A stretch of DNA of 64,000 bases. Source: Utricularia gibba. Taxonomy: Eukaryota > Streptophyta > Magnoliopsida > Lamiales > Lentibulariaceae. A program made the position numbers and the translations under genes. The stretch covers positions 2,170,001-2,234,000 of the forward strand of contig CM007991.1 in NCBI GenBank assembly GCA_002189035.1, given 5' to 3'. Below the pieces are notes generated by a model. The model worked only from the letters and a program-made list of their open reading frames with translations, was not told the origin of the DNA and searched no databases. Positions within the stretch are counted from its first letter, which is position 1, and every line of letters starts with the position of its first letter. Shown piece after piece: positions 23,725-36,192 of the stretch.

Positions 23725-26622
23725 ATGATGGGCAGCGGCGGCGATGATCGGAATGGGGGTGGGAGAGTGGACAGCATCACTACTCCGGATGAAAGCGACA
23801 CAAGCAGCCATCATCATGTTCACAGAGTTGGAGCCCCTCCAAAGCAAGGACAGTTTGGTGAGATCGAGTACCTGGTGAAGGAGACGTTCTTCCATGGCAG
23901 CTCTGCCCGGGGACCCAAAGGCAAGTCGACGGCACAGAAGCTGCTGCAGGGACTGGAGTCCATCTTCCCCATCATCCACTGGGGGAGAAGATACAAGCTC
24001 CACATGCTTCGAGGCGACCTGATCGGAGGTCTTACTATCGCCAGCCTGGCCGTCCCGCAGGATCTGGGATACGCCAAGCTCACCAACTTGGATCCACAGT
24101 TCGGTCTATGTAAGTGATCATGTGCCTATGAGATGTGCAAAAAATATTCCATGGCTGACCTGTGGTGTTGTGGAGTTGCTGGTAGATTGCAGTTTTGTTC
24201 CTCCCTTGATCTACTCCATCTTCGGGAGCTCGAGAGACATCGCAATCGGACCGGTGGCCGTGGTGTCGATCTTGCTGGGGACGTTGGTTTCCAAGGAGGT
24301 TGATCCATCCAACAAACTTGAGTATGAGAGGCTTGTGTTCACAGCCACCTTCTTTGCAGGACTCACTCAGTTTGTTCTTGGGTTCTTCAGGTACTTCTTT
24401 GCTGCTACAGCATCTTACCACCTTGTTCTCCTCCGTTTCTGCAACTGCATGAATAATCATATGTTTTCTCTCGGTTCTGATACCACCAACCTGTCTAGGC
24501 TTGGATTCCTGGTGGATTACTTATCACACGCCAGCGTTGTCGGATTCATGGCTGGGACGGCAATCACCATTGCTCTTCAACAACTGAAGGGCTTCTTTGG
24601 GATCCAGAACTTCACCAAGAAAACCGATATTGTATCGGTTCTTAGCTGCGTCTTCGACAACGCAAAGCACGGGGTAAGAAATCAAACCGTTACCAGTCTT
24701 CATCCTGCGATAATACTGCAACAGCCTAATCTTTAACATGACGAAACACAGTGGCACTGGGAGACCATTTTAATAGCGTCGTCATTCTTGATCTTCTTGC
24801 TTAGCTGCAAGTTCTTGGTAATACTCATTCATCTCGCCCACTCATTAATGCATGCGAGTTTTCATGAGCTGGATGTACCTTATAAAAGCTTCACCGCGAA
24901 TTCGAAGTGATAACTGGACAGTTATTCATTCCCTGTAAATGGTGCTGTTTCAGTCAAAGAAGATCAAAATATTTTTCTGGGCTGCAGCAATCGCTCCTCT
25001 GCTCTCCGTGATCCTCGCGACATTCTTCGTCTACATCACCCATGCGGACAAAAGAGGGGTTCCAATTGTAAGTTCAAACGCTAACATGTACAAATACTCA
25101 ATGCACTAACGCTGGAAAAACGTAAACTTCACTAGTTGTGTGTGCTTATTGTTTTGATATTTACCTGCGTATTCCGTCTGCGGTAAATTGAAGGTTGGGC
25201 ATATCAAGCGAGGAATCAACCCTTCTTCGTTCAACGAGATATTTTTCACTGGACACTACCTTGGAACCGGGTTTAAGATCGGGATCGTGGCAGGTCTCAT
25301 TGCTCTCATGGTAAACACTTCCTTGTACTTCTGTAAACGTTATCAGCATTCAATCTAAAATTTAGATTTTGAAAGAAGGAAAGGATAGAATACTGTTTAT
25401 AAAACTCACAGGAAGGTGTAGCAATCGGAAGAACATTTGCTGCACTCAAGGACTATAACGTGGATGGTAATAGAGAGATGGTTGCTTTTGGTGCAATGAA
25501 CATCCTCGGGTCCATGACATCCTGCTACGTTGCAACAGGTTAGCTTGATCAAATCTTTTCAACATAATAGGCTGTCTAATATCATGTGAAAAAGGAAAAA
25601 AGAAACAAACCTTGCAGAGAGAGCATGTTGGATGTGAACTAAGAGAGAAATGTTTTCTTCACTGCTAGGTTCGTTCTCACGTTCTTCGGTGAACTACATG
25701 GCCGGATGCCACACACCTCTTACAAACATAGTTATGGCATTCATCATATTCCTTACTCTGGAGGTGATCACTCCTCTATTCCACTACACCCCAAATGCCA
25801 TCCTTGCATCCGTCATCATTGCAGCAGTGCTTGGACTCATAGACATTCCGGCTATGATTCACATCTGGAAGATCGACAAACTCGATTTCCTAGCTTGCAT
25901 GGGAGCTTTCTTTGGAGTCCTTTTCGACTCTGTTGAAATCGGTATTCTGATTGCAGTGGTCCTCTCCTTTCTCAAGATCGTGCTTCAAGTAACGCGGCCT
26001 CGAATCCTTCTTTTTGGAAGGATTCCAAGGACTAACGTGTATAGAAGCATTGGGCAGTATCCTGAGGCAAAACGAGTTGCTGGTTTTGTGATCGTGAGAG
26101 TGAACTCCCCCATCTACTTCTCCAACTCCAACTTTGTTCGGGAGAAGATCCTGAAGCATTTAGCTGATGAAGAAGACCAATTTACAGAGAAGATACAGTA
26201 TCTCATCATAGAAATGTCATGTAAGTATCACGGTTTTTAAAGAGCAAGCAAAACATACCATAAGAAAATTTACTGCTGGAGTAATCCAACATTCTATCCC
26301 TGTTTTTTGACTCTTTCCCAATGCCTCAGCGGTGACGGACATTGACACAACCGGAATCAATTCCTTGGATGATGTACACAAGATCTTAGAGAGGAGGGAG
26401 ATCCAGGTGACTGACATTTGCATCCTCATGAATTCGATGTTAGTTGCTCTTCTTTATAACTACAATGTCTGATGATTCATTCAGCTTGTTTTGGCAAATC
26501 CGGGGCAAGTGGTGCTGGATAAATTGCACAAATGCAAATTCATCTCCAAAATCGGAGAAGACAATGTATTCCTCACAGTGGCGGATGCTGTTTCGACTCT
26601 GGCACCCAAGCACGAACCTTGA
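23725..26622 (+). CDS. SULTR1: High-affinity sulfate/proton symporter (SULTR group 1-like)
   Basis: A SLC26/SulP plasma-membrane transporter that takes up sulfate with protons. Exons are 23725-24109, 24186-24390, 24499-24673, 24752-24817, 24954-25067, 25194-25310, 25412-25538, 25669-26220, 26330-26406 and 26485-26622, giving 651 residues; all phases close. The cytosolic N-terminus carries HRVGAPPKQ. The multi-helix domain starts at RGDLIGGLTIASLAVPQDLG, with SSRDIAIGPVAVVSILLG, FMAGTAITIALQQLKGFFG and AIGRTFAALKDYNVDGN. The C-terminal STAS domain includes EMSSVTDIDTTGINSL; its Thr after DID corresponds to the regulatory phospho-site known in this family. RPR..GRIPRTNVYRSIGQYPEA is the conserved linker. 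Closest remembered relatives are SULTR1 members. A tandem start (ATGATG) makes the exact first Met ambiguous by one residue. Confidence 0.94.
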
Positions 26623-26871
26623 AGCCCTCCTCGCCCTTGTAACAAAACATTGTACCAGTAAGTCTTAAAATAAACTATTTAACCCCAGCAGCTACAAGTA
26701 TAATGATGAAAGTCCTTAGCCTAGTTTTTTTTTTTTTTTAATTGAAAGCCCTGGGTTCAGCCTGTGCGAAAGAGGAATCCCATTATTCGTTTACATACAA
26801 ATCATGCCCAATCTATTTGAAAGCCGAACGCTATGATCTGACCAGATAAATGGGATTTCAAACCTTATTTT

Positions 26872-27188
26872 CTATGCTGTCCAGTGTTTATTCGTCTCTT
26901 TGGGTTCCCTGATCCTGCTATCGACGATCCTCCACGCCATAAACTGGGGCACACGCCGCTGCTCATGCGCCTGTTTTCTTAAATCCGAAATCTTCTCATC
27001 CTCCGTATCCTTGGGGACCCTTTCCGTAAAGACGCATGAATAGACAGTAAGCCTCAGGCTTTGAATGAGCATAACAAATGAGTGATACGGGAAAAAACTT
27101 TGTTTGCAGCAACTCTTTTTGCATAAACTCCTCAACACGCTGACTAACACTCTCTGAAGTAGGTACATTTCTGTTCAAGCAACATGGT
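26872..27188 (-). CDS. Possible small multi-exon gene of unknown function (3' part)
   Basis: Two open segments look like joined exons. The upstream one (about 27188 to 27093, minus) reads PCCLNRNVPTSESVSQRVE and continues EEFMQKELLQ. The downstream one (about 27025-26872) reads VPKDTEDEKISDLRKQAHE and ends in ETNKHWTA before TAG. A further ATG segment at 27433 (MLCVEAVPKHMPFDDPRT) may be a first exon. The splice sites between them are not convincing and I do not recognise the protein. It could be a conserved small plant gene or a relic. Low confidence. Confidence 0.3.
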
Positions 27189-28155
27189 CTAGCGTAAAAA
27201 TTCGCACATTGGAAAATTAAAAGGAAAGAAACTCTCAATTACCAGCACTAAATTCCAGAACCAAGGAAGACAATATCGGTTCAGTGCGCTACGTGACTGA
27301 AGAATCATAAACTACAAAAGAAAAGAGAGTAAGAAACATCAGCCCTTCCAGTGTTAGAATAACAGTGATTCTCACAGAGCGTCCGTGGATCATCGAATGG
27401 CATGTGCTTGGGGACGGCTTCAACGCACAACATTGTGGCGCGCGCGTTTAACATTCGCTACGGCGGCCACAGATGCGTCCGGGAAGGAAGTTGACGGAAT
27501 AGATGCGCGACGCTCGTAAACTCCGCCGGGTTTAGGTTCCGAAAATCAGCGACCGGAGTGCGGAGGCCTAGAGAACCCAACCGTATCCACTTCCAGTTCC
27601 AGCGTCAACATCTCTTCTCTTCGATCGTAACACGTGAAACGCACACTACACAAGAAACGACAGGAACGGTTGTAATTCCGCCACACCCGGCAGAATGGCC
27701 CATGCACCCATCACGTGTGACGTACACATGACGTCATAACGATAACTAGATAAATCATGCATTTGCATCATTTAAGGGATGTTGCTAACCGAGCGCATGC
27801 AGAAAATATACCCATGAAGCAGTAACATGAGCAGTTTTCCAGAAGCACGAGGACCATTCGAGCTTGAATCAAACCAAAAAAGAAAAAAAAAGATATGGAG
27901 GAACAAGATCCATAACAGTGCACACACCACTGGGCAGCCCTCAGTTTCGAAACACGTTCTCTAATTCTCATCTACTCAAAAGAGAACTTCACTGAGAACT
28001 CATTAATCATAGATGCTGCTAAATTTAATGCCTGCGAGGGGGAGAAGCATCGCATCATCATGCACGATGCATGATTCAGTGTGGTGCCACTGAACCAGCA
28101 AAATGGCAGGACAAACAAAACGAACGGCATGGGGGAGTCTCATTAACCCTGTCTT
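27189..28155. other. Spacer upstream of the small unknown gene; CSN7 3' region
   Basis: A GC-rich stretch at about 27400-27720 (possible promoter of the leftward small gene) followed by AT-rich DNA downstream of the CSN7 stop. No gene could be supported apart from the possible first exon at 27433. Confidence 0.4.
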
Positions 28156-30349
28156 TCAACCCATGGGGTGCCTTCTCCTGAAAAATATAGATGGATGGAA
28201 TGAGGATGCTGATGATGACTGAAAACAATGAGCTAATCACACTGGTATAAAAGCAGATTTCGGCTTTCAAGATTGCAACGCCTCCCCAGATGAACAAAGA
28301 AGGTAGTAGGGCACTATCAAATTTAAATACCTCTTGGGGCGGGTGCTACGATCTTCCTCAAAGTCCATCAATCCACCAAGTTCAGAAAAGACCTCTTCAT
28401 GCCCTCGGAGTTCGATGTTAATGGCCTGCTCACAGTTTGTAACCTCTGCCACAATGTAAGTAAGCCACATCGACCAATAAACACAAAAGATGGCAGGTTC
28501 CTTTAACAGGAAACAGCTACTTGTGCACTGGTGCTCACAAACAATACACAGAATTTGCTGCGATCCAATTACTATCTCGAAAATGGACAGAAAACAGGCT
28601 GACCTTCAGATTAATGGCAGGTTTTTAACCACCATTAATCGATGGAACACAGACAAGGACAATCAATATATTTCAGATAGAGAACACTCCAGAAACACAC
28701 ACTGGCTGACCTTCAAAGAGAGAGATCTCTTAACTTCCTCGACCCGGTCATCTATATTCTTTTTGTGCCCCTTATCAATTTCACTCATTGAATCAGCCCA
28801 TTTGATCTTCTCTTGAATCGAGAGCATAAGATTTTCTGAAGTGGATTGCCTGAAAGATTGAAAAATAATTGATGGCAGCAATTAGACGAATAAAGAGAAG
28901 TGGAGACAATGCAATTACAAACGAAAAAACAGACACAAGCATTGTATTCGTTAGAAAGAAAAAAAATTCAAGAAGGCTTAAAAATGTAGGAAAACGGTAA
29001 TTACCAATTTGCCAACATTTTTATCATATTATTAAGCTGTCCAGGTCGAAGATCTCTGCCTGCAGCAATTTGTACCTAGAAATTTTACAGGGTGTAAGGC
29101 TTGCTAACAATCTAATTTAGATACTCCTCCAGAGGGAAGGTCTCTGACATATAAGTTATTGTAACCTCAAAACATCTCCGTAACTGATCCAGCTTCCCCT
29201 TAATAATTCCCTGCCAACGGATAGTGCCACAGAAACGAATCAGCTCAGGAAAAAAGCGAAAGAGTGTTGTCCGCTGTTATATAGACAGAAAGATCTTACC
29301 GTGTACATGCAGTCATTAATCAGGAAGTCTTCCAATTCACGAACATTTGCAACATCCAACTCTTGCATCAAGCTATCATACGGCAGTACCTATAAAATTC
29401 AGAGTTTGGAGATTTTAAAATCTGGGCATTCAATGGGTTCATAGAGATAATAATTCTATATTTTTTTAAGAGAAAAAAACCAATGAATTAGATAATTTGC
29501 ACTGAGATTAGCCATAATAAAAAGCAAGACCATAACTCCTCATAAATCAAACGTAAATAAAATGCATTCCATACCAACAGTTACCTTATTTGTCTCTGCT
29601 AGTGTAAGGACAGTAAGCTGCTTCAACTTCAGGATTTGGTCAGGGACCAGATTAAAAAAATTGGCAGCAGCATCTGAATCAAAATACATGTCAAAATCTT
29701 GGAACAACAAAATATCAAGAAATGCGTGGTAATTATTTGGCATCCCTGATTGATAACCTACCCATAGACCGAAGGTGCAGAAACAGGCATAAGATGCTAG
29801 GAAATTTGCAGACCAAAAATTGAAGGCATAAGCAAGGTTGTAAACATTGACCGCTTACTCTTATATTCACTCCAAGTCCCATACGCGTATAGCCGCAGCA
29901 AATCAAGGTAGATGCCGTCCTCAGTCCCTTCAAGCTGCACGTGTGTCCAGTTAATATTAAAGACGCACGGTCATCCAAAATAGTTGCAGTTTTTTTCCTC
30001 TTGTTTTACAAAAAAACTTGAAATTCTGGATGTAAATAGTCAAAAAAAAAGTATCTTAAGAACCGATCCAAAGCACATTCCAGAAATCCACATGAAAGCG
30101 TCTATTCAGTACGTTAACGCTCCACAATCATAATGAATTAATTGAGTACGAACGAAAAAAGTGAAAGCCTTCATACAAACGAGCGTATACCTCAAGAACA
30201 TTAGGAAGAGACAGAATCTCTGAGAACGCAAACAGCAAGGGATGCGAAGTTGCCTCAACGATAATGGCAGTTAACGCCCGTCCCCTGAGATTTGAAGCTT
30301 GCTTAACAAAGTGATCTATATACTCCGCTTGCTTTTGTTCAATGTCCAT
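28156..30349 (-). CDS. CSN7: COP9 signalosome complex subunit 7
   Basis: CSN7 is a PCI-domain subunit of the COP9 signalosome, which removes NEDD8/RUB from cullins and is needed for photomorphogenic repression. Exons (minus) are 30349-30191, 29934-29859, 29673-29585, 29389-29300, 29210-29166, 29075-29005, 28849-28711, 28425-28331 and 28177-28156; 261 residues, all phases closing. The start MDIEQKQAEYIDHFVKQAS matches the known plant start. The PCI region includes ATSHPLLFAFSEIL, VPDQILKLKQLTVLTLAETN and VRELEDFLIN. The C-terminus is charged (DFEEDRSTRPKRRRHPMG), with the last coding exon only 22 nt. Promoter is shared with VAD1 to the right. Confidence 0.96.
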
Positions 30350-30937
30350 CTGTCCAGTTCCGTCGCTCCAGAAACCAAGGCGAAAAGAACAAGAAATCAA
30401 AGACGATCAAGCATACTGTTCCAACAATTGTAGGTCACAGGGTTTTGATTCGATTAGGGTTTAGACCTGCGTATTTTTTTCTGGTTTCCTTCTTCCCTGG
30501 CAACCGCGTAAAGCGAGTATATCTTTTTGCTTAGTCCCAAATCATACAGTGGGCCGCCCTTTACATACTGGGCCTTTTCAGATTAACCCTTTGGGCCAAT
30601 CATTTTTTTTATTTTTCTTTTGAATTTATAGTGAACCTTGTTTTCTTTTAATTATTTTTAATTTAAAATAATTCGTATAATATAAATAAACTCAGAATTT
30701 TCAGATTTTTTTGTGGAAATTTTCATTCACCGTCGTTGAATTCTATGATTTGACTAACCGCATTGCAAGACTTACAGTAAACGCATCATCCTGCTGCTCG
30801 CTTTCGGCGGATTTCCCAGTGGCTTCGCATTGCAGTCCAGAGGCGTTACCCACGCTGTGCGATCACGCTTTTTTTTCTCTGGATGATCCGATGCTCCGCT
30901 TCTAGTGAAAATTCAGCATAATCTTCAGCGCAGTACA
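30350..30937. promoter_or_regulatory. Divergent promoter region CSN7 (-) / VAD1 (+)
   Basis: 588 bp between two start codons pointing apart. The centre (30600-30700) is strongly A/T-rich. A telo-box-like AAACCCTAAT is present on the minus strand at about 30453-30462 (plus ATTAGGGTTT), a motif common in promoters of plant housekeeping genes. Confidence 0.5.
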
Positions 30938-33900
30938 ATGACGGTCGAGGAACTGGACAATATTGTAGAATCTGTTCAATCCCAGGATGCCTTTGGCTCT
31001 TCCAGACTATCGCTCGGTGACTCAGTGGCCTACGCGGTTGATTCGGAGGCACCTGGTCTCTCCTCCCCCGCTTCGACCTCTAGTTCCCCCAACAACACTG
31101 ATCCCTTGGTATCAGATTAGTTTCCGTTTGTTCCGGAGTCAATGTTGATGTTGTATGATTGGTCATGCATCGTGTTGTCGGTGTCTTTATTTGGTTGTTT
31201 GGAGATGCTGATTTCGCCGTCTCTGTAGGATCAGTCATCTTCAAGAGTTGAAGAGTATCGATATCTATTTCGTCTTCCATCTGATGAAGTATGAAGTAAC
31301 TGTATTTGTATTTGCGATCTTTATTTTGGTGTTTGTGGCTGTATAGTTGATTTGGGATGGGTTCTTGTTTGGAAATAATGTAACTTGTTTAAGTGTGCAT
31401 CCAGGCTCTCATCCAAGATTTCAACTGCGCCCTGCAAGAAAATTTTCTCCTTCAGGTGACAAGTTGGCAATGGAAATATCTCTTGCTTTGGCGAGGGGGG
31501 GGGGGAGAATTTGTTCTCAAAATGATTCGGGATGTCTGTTTTTTCCATCATCACGTTACAAGAAGAAAGTGTATTTACTGATGATGGATTTGTCGTATGC
31601 CCTTCCAACAGTTGTTAATAAATTCCTTTGTTCATTATTTGCAGGGTCATATGTACCTATTTGTTCATTATATCTGCTTCTATTCCAACTTGTTTGGATT
31701 CGAGACAAAGGTTACTCCCATATCGTTAGGCAAATTAATTCATTTTTTTTTCATAAAAGCAACGGATTTATTTGTGAATTCTTGTGTTTTCTTCTGGTCT
31801 TTTATTAATATCTTTGGAAGTACACGAGGTGAAGCACTGCTGAACTTCATTTTGATCTGCTAACCAGTATCATCATATGATAACAGATTCACTTTCTGTG
31901 TGATGTTTTCTTCATATTTCACATTTCTATATTTCAGAGAATCATTCCATTTGAGGAAATCACATCGATACGCAGAGCAAAAGCAGTAGCTGTTTTCCCA
32001 ACAGCTATTGAGATAGCATCTGGAGAGAAGAAGGTTGAACCTCCTTTGGCTCCATGACCCTGGCTTTTGCGTCCCTTTCACTTACCTGCTTTCAATTATT
32101 CAACCTTTTGGTTAATGCTTTAATTTTTTTTTTTTCCTTTTTGCAGTACTTCTTCACCTCATTTTTATTCCGAGATGAAGCTTTCAGGCTTATTAATGAA
32201 TGTTGGCAGAAGAACAGCAATGGATCAAACGGATTTAGGGATAAAGAAGTACTTTCTCACCTCATTTTTAGAACATCTGATGTCAGTTTTTTTCTTTACT
32301 GTAGGCTGATTGAAACTTCATTCATCAGAAGACCAAGTATTTATATATAATTTTTTGAAATGACATCTTGTTTTCTGAACGATCATGGTTGAAAGATAAT
32401 GTTTTGTTTTTAAATTTAATAAATTTCATTTGTTACATGTATATTTATTTTCATTTTATTTAACAGGGCTCAGGGCATTCTGTATCTCGACAGGATAGTG
32501 ATGCTGCTTTGGCTGAAGGGCTAATTACACCAAGGGAATCTATGGACGATCTTGATATAAGTCAAATGTACATTTTTCTTATCTCTTATGAAGCTGTTAA
32601 TCAAATACTAGTATTTGATGACCATGGGATAATGGCGATATGATGATCTTACATCTTTGAATCTATGCATCATGATTGTTTGAATTTATTTGACATAATT
32701 TCATTTTTCAGTGCTGTTTACTATTCTGCATATGACAGTTTTCTAGATTCTTCTGGTCATGGTGGCTTGCTTATAATGAAGTCTTGCTATGCCAATTAAA
32801 AACAAGTGACTTTTTTAGCATTTGATCTATTATGGATCATTGGTTTCTTTAGTGGCTTTGCTTCAGCTTTGTGAAAATTTTTACTTTTATTTCAACAATT
32901 TGATTGAGTGCATTTGCTTGTGAAGTTGCCCCATTGGGATTTCATGGGCTGTTTGGATTCACTCAATATTATTTTTTTTACAGCAACAAGAGTGGTCCCT
33001 TGATTGAGGAGTATAGCCAATCTGGTGTTGGAGAGTTTGAAATTGTACCCACATCATCCATTAGTGAACCTGTGGAGGAGGTCGTTGAAGAAATTGCTTC
33101 ATTCCCTACATGCTCATCATCTACCAAGTATCCAGCGTGGGCCATGGAGGACGCTGATGCACCTAGAGGTACTACATCCAAATATTACAGAAATCCAGCA
33201 TTTCACTTTTTTTTTCACCAACTTTACTCTTCTCTCTGAAATGAGTTCTGATCTGCAGTTCCTGAGGGCTACACCAAGGTCGCAGAATCAAAGTTCCCTG
33301 TAATGGAAATTTCATCTCATGTCCTTTTTTGGTTTTATGAGAAATATGTATTTCTTGGGCACTGCAGCAATGAATGAGAAATATGTAAACTCGCAGATCC
33401 GGGTAGAGGAGTTCTTTAAACTTTTTTTCTCCGATGATAGCATCAGTTTTCATGAGGAATTTCATGGAAAGTGTGGAGACAAAGGTAGGTGGTGAAATGC
33501 GATGTACAATGATCTTTCTATTTTTTTAGGTTTGTTTTAACTGGTTGCATTGCCTTCTCACAGAGTTTAAATGTACTACATGGCGTCCTTATGAGAGTTC
33601 TGGGCATGCACGTGATGTATCTTTTCAGCACCCTATTAAACTCTATTTTGGTACTCATTTCATTTTGCGCATCCCATTTTTTTTCTTTGTTGTACCTCTA
33701 CGCATGCAGAATATCATAGTTGCTTGAATCCGTTCCATCTCAGGGGCAAGATTTGGTAGCTGTCAGGAAATTCAGAGATTTCGAGTTTACAGGAATTGGC
33801 AAGTTTCTTTTTTACTATTATGATTTTTTCCCTCTATCTCAAGGGTCTGTTCAGTGTTTCTGCGTGTTACCGTCTTCAGCCTTACAAAAATACTTATAAC

Positions 33901-35148
33901 AAAAACCTTTTATTCTGCGTTTTTATCTGACCTGCACATTTTTATTATGCTAGTCATTTAGTCATCAATACCTCACAAGAGATCAACGATGTGCCTTATG
34001 GGAATTACTTCACCGTCGAGGTATGGAAGACATCCCCAATCCAATAAACATTATCTACTGTGAATGCCGATATCATGCAATTGATGGAATCAAAGCAAAT
34101 GCATGGAATCACATTAATCCCATTTCTTACATTCCTTTTTCTCTGTATTATAGGGACGATGGGATGTACAGGAAGTGAAAGATGAGTCAAAGTCAGGATG
34201 CATATTGAAAGTTTATACCAATGTCGCCTTCTCAAAGAAAACCATGTGGAAAGGTTGTGTTTTCTTGGGTATACAGATCTCTCCAGCCTAATATTCAAGC
34301 CGTTTTTACCTCTCATCTTTCAGGAAAGATAGTACAGTCAACGGTGGAAGAGTGTAGAGAAGCCTACGGAATTTGGGTTGAGCTGGTATTTCTACCCTCT
34401 TTCTACAACTGAAAAACTGTTTGTTCAGTACCAAGTTTCTGTAATTATTTGCAAATTTTCCAGGCCCACAAACTGTTGAAGCAGAAAAACTTGGAACGCG
34501 AAGAAGGCACGTTTTCCTTTTGCAAGTTCTGTCGAGTGCTAATGCATGCAAATCAGTAACACTTTCCTATATATGCATGCAGTACGCCCTCAAGCACTTG
34601 TTCAACTGCAAAAGCGAGAAAGCACCCTTGGAGGATATACAGAGTTAACAGCAAGTGACGCCAGAGGACCACAGATTGCTTCAATCATTGCAGACACTCC
34701 TAATGATTCCACTGAAATGTCGACAACTTCTTGGTCAAGATCCACCTTCCTCAGACTTTGTTCCTCTCTAAAGCACCAGAACAATCTCCCCCTCCTCCTG
34801 GTCATTGCCGTGGCAATTACCTTCTTCCTAATGCAGGTATTACTCGTTTTGTGTGCTTTCAAGTGGATCAAACGCTCCCGTCTCACATCTGCTTGTCTTG
34901 TTGTTCAGATCAGCATCGTCGTGTTATTGAGCAGACCGCAGCGCATCCTCGTGATCCCTCAGCCGGACGCCTCGAGCTTCCAGGGACTGAACCTAAACCC
35001 TTCGGAAACCGTCTCCTCCGTGACAAGGCAAATCAAGTACCTCAGGGAGGAGATGCGTTTCATTGAAATTATGCTGGAGAGAATGCAGCAGGAGCACGCC
35101 CAGCTCAAGGACAGCTTGAAGAAGCTCGAGCTCTTCAGAAACAACTGA
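30938..35148 (+). CDS. VAD1: VAD1-type GRAM and VASt domain membrane protein
   Basis: A homologue of VASCULAR ASSOCIATED DEATH1. GRAM/VASt proteins are related to Lam/GRAMD1 lipid-transfer proteins at membrane contacts, and VAD1 restrains cell death in Arabidopsis. Eighteen exons: 30938-31108, 31229-31288, 31405-31455, 31645-31710, 31938-32033, 32147-32248, 32467-32567, 32984-33168, 33259-33299, 33397-33484, 33564-33650, 33744-33798, 33954-34020, 34154-34253, 34324-34385, 34464-34506, 34583-34836 and 34909-35148; 622 residues. GRAM: EYRYLFRLPSDE, QDFNCALQENFLLQGHMYLF, FGFETKRIIPFEEI. VASt: GYTKVAESKFP, VEEFFKLFFSDDSISF, SFQHPIKLYFGARFG, VNVAFSKKTMWKGK. A transmembrane helix follows (LPLLLVIAVAITFFLM...), then a coiled coil. 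Introns 12 and 16 need GC donors; with them every phase closes. Confidence 0.95.
33799..33953 (+). other. GC-AG intron in VAD1 (intron 12)
   Basis: Exon 12 ends GGAATTG and the intron begins GCAAGT. The acceptor is GCTAG. Using GC keeps the frame (AAT TG|T CAT TTA, giving N-C-H-L-V-I). The nearest GT alternative breaks it. Confidence 0.8.
34507..34582 (+). other. GC-AG intron in VAD1 (intron 16)
   Basis: Exon 16 ends GAAGAAG and the intron begins GCACGT; the acceptor is GCATGCAG. The frame continues as EEVRPQALVQ. The GT four bases further in (CACGTTTTC) would bring an early stop in the next exon. Confidence 0.7.
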
Positions 35149-35546
35149 TCACAACGAACTACCATTAAAATGTAGAAGAATTTGTTTGCAAGTTGAATTT
35201 ATAGGAACAACAACGTGTGACCAAAATGAAACCGGGTGGGTTATTACCGTATGAGAAATATCTATGACTACCGTATTTTTTTATTTAGTTTAACGAAATA
35301 AATGAAGTAAAAACGCATTTTACTGTGGTAGTTTTGTCCCTGCAAGGTATAAATGGCAAAGAGGCGGTGGGAGGGAGCATCCCCTGTCTTCCTCCATTGT
35401 TGAACCTCGAGTCCTCATTTCCCGATCCTTCATCCGCCCTTCCGAATTGAATGCCAAGACAAGCGGAGATAACCGTCGTCAGAAACGCGGCCGCGGCACA
35501 ATCTAATTTACGTTTCCGGCGCGCGCTGCAGCCTGAGTGAGAATCG
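35149..35546. other. Spacer between VAD1 and the small membrane protein gene
   Basis: 398 bases. VAD1 3' UTR on the left and a GC-rich leader (35440-35546) on the right. No coding support. Confidence 0.5.
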
Positions 35547-35888
35547 ATGGACAATGAGGTAAGGGCGAGCGACATCAGAGTTCCCCTGGCACTCACCGTA
35601 TTCAGCCTCAGCGTCGTCGCCGGTGGAATTTTCCTCGTTCTCTACGTCTTCTACCCCGCAGAGGCGCGGCCGTGGTATCCAATCGCTTCCTTCCTCCTCA
35701 TCGGATCTCCATGGATTTTTTGGCTTCTCACTTTCATCTACGCCTCCTGTATCATCAAGCGCCTCCTCCTCGCCCCCGCCACCGAAAATGAGCGCCAGAT
35801 CTCCCGCCGGCCTACCACGAGGAACGCCTCATCCGTCACCTCGTCCAAGGAACCGGAGATGCCGTTAACCACCCAATCCTCCGTGTAA
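35547..35888 (+). CDS. Small two-transmembrane protein of unknown function
   Basis: An intronless ORF of 113 residues starting MDNEVRASDIRVPLALTVFS. Two hydrophobic helices are visible: about residues 14-36 (LALTVFSLSVVAGGIFLVLYVF) and about 46-68 (IASFLLIGSPWIFWLLTFIY). They are separated by a short PAEARPWYP loop. The C-terminus is basic and Ser/Thr-rich (ISRRPTTRNASSVTSSKE). It resembles short uncharacterised plant membrane proteins; no enzymatic motif is present. Codon use and the clean start context suggest a real gene. The membrane (endomembrane or plasma membrane) is inferred. Confidence 0.75.
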   Translation: MDNEVRASDIRVPLALTVFSLSVVAGGIFLVLYVFYPAEARPWYPIASFLLIGSPWIFWLLTFIYASCIIKRLLLAPATENERQISRRPTTRNASSVTSSKEPEMPLTTQSSV

Positions 35889-36192
35889 ATTCCATCAGCC
35901 TCCCCCCCATTCTTCACTTTATTTATTTATTTTGTTTTTGTCATATACACAAACAATACACATCCTCCACATTTTAGATCAAAAGCTCTCTTTTTTTTTT
36001 TTGCGTAATAAAAAGCATCCAGCACCAAATTGCTCATCTTCCAACAAGCAGAAAACAATCAGATCATGAAGGCAACGCATTCTGAGCAGATATTTCAGGC
36101 ACCCACAGGGAAAATCTAGGCTAATGAGAGATCCACCCACCTGCGAAAGTTCCTTCAATCAAAAATGCGATCCTGATGGCCACCGGTTTTGC
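35889..36192. other. 3' UTRs of the small membrane gene (+) and NTAN1 (-)
   Basis: A 304-base convergent spacer with T-rich and A-rich tracts consistent with two polyadenylation regions. No gene. Confidence 0.5.
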
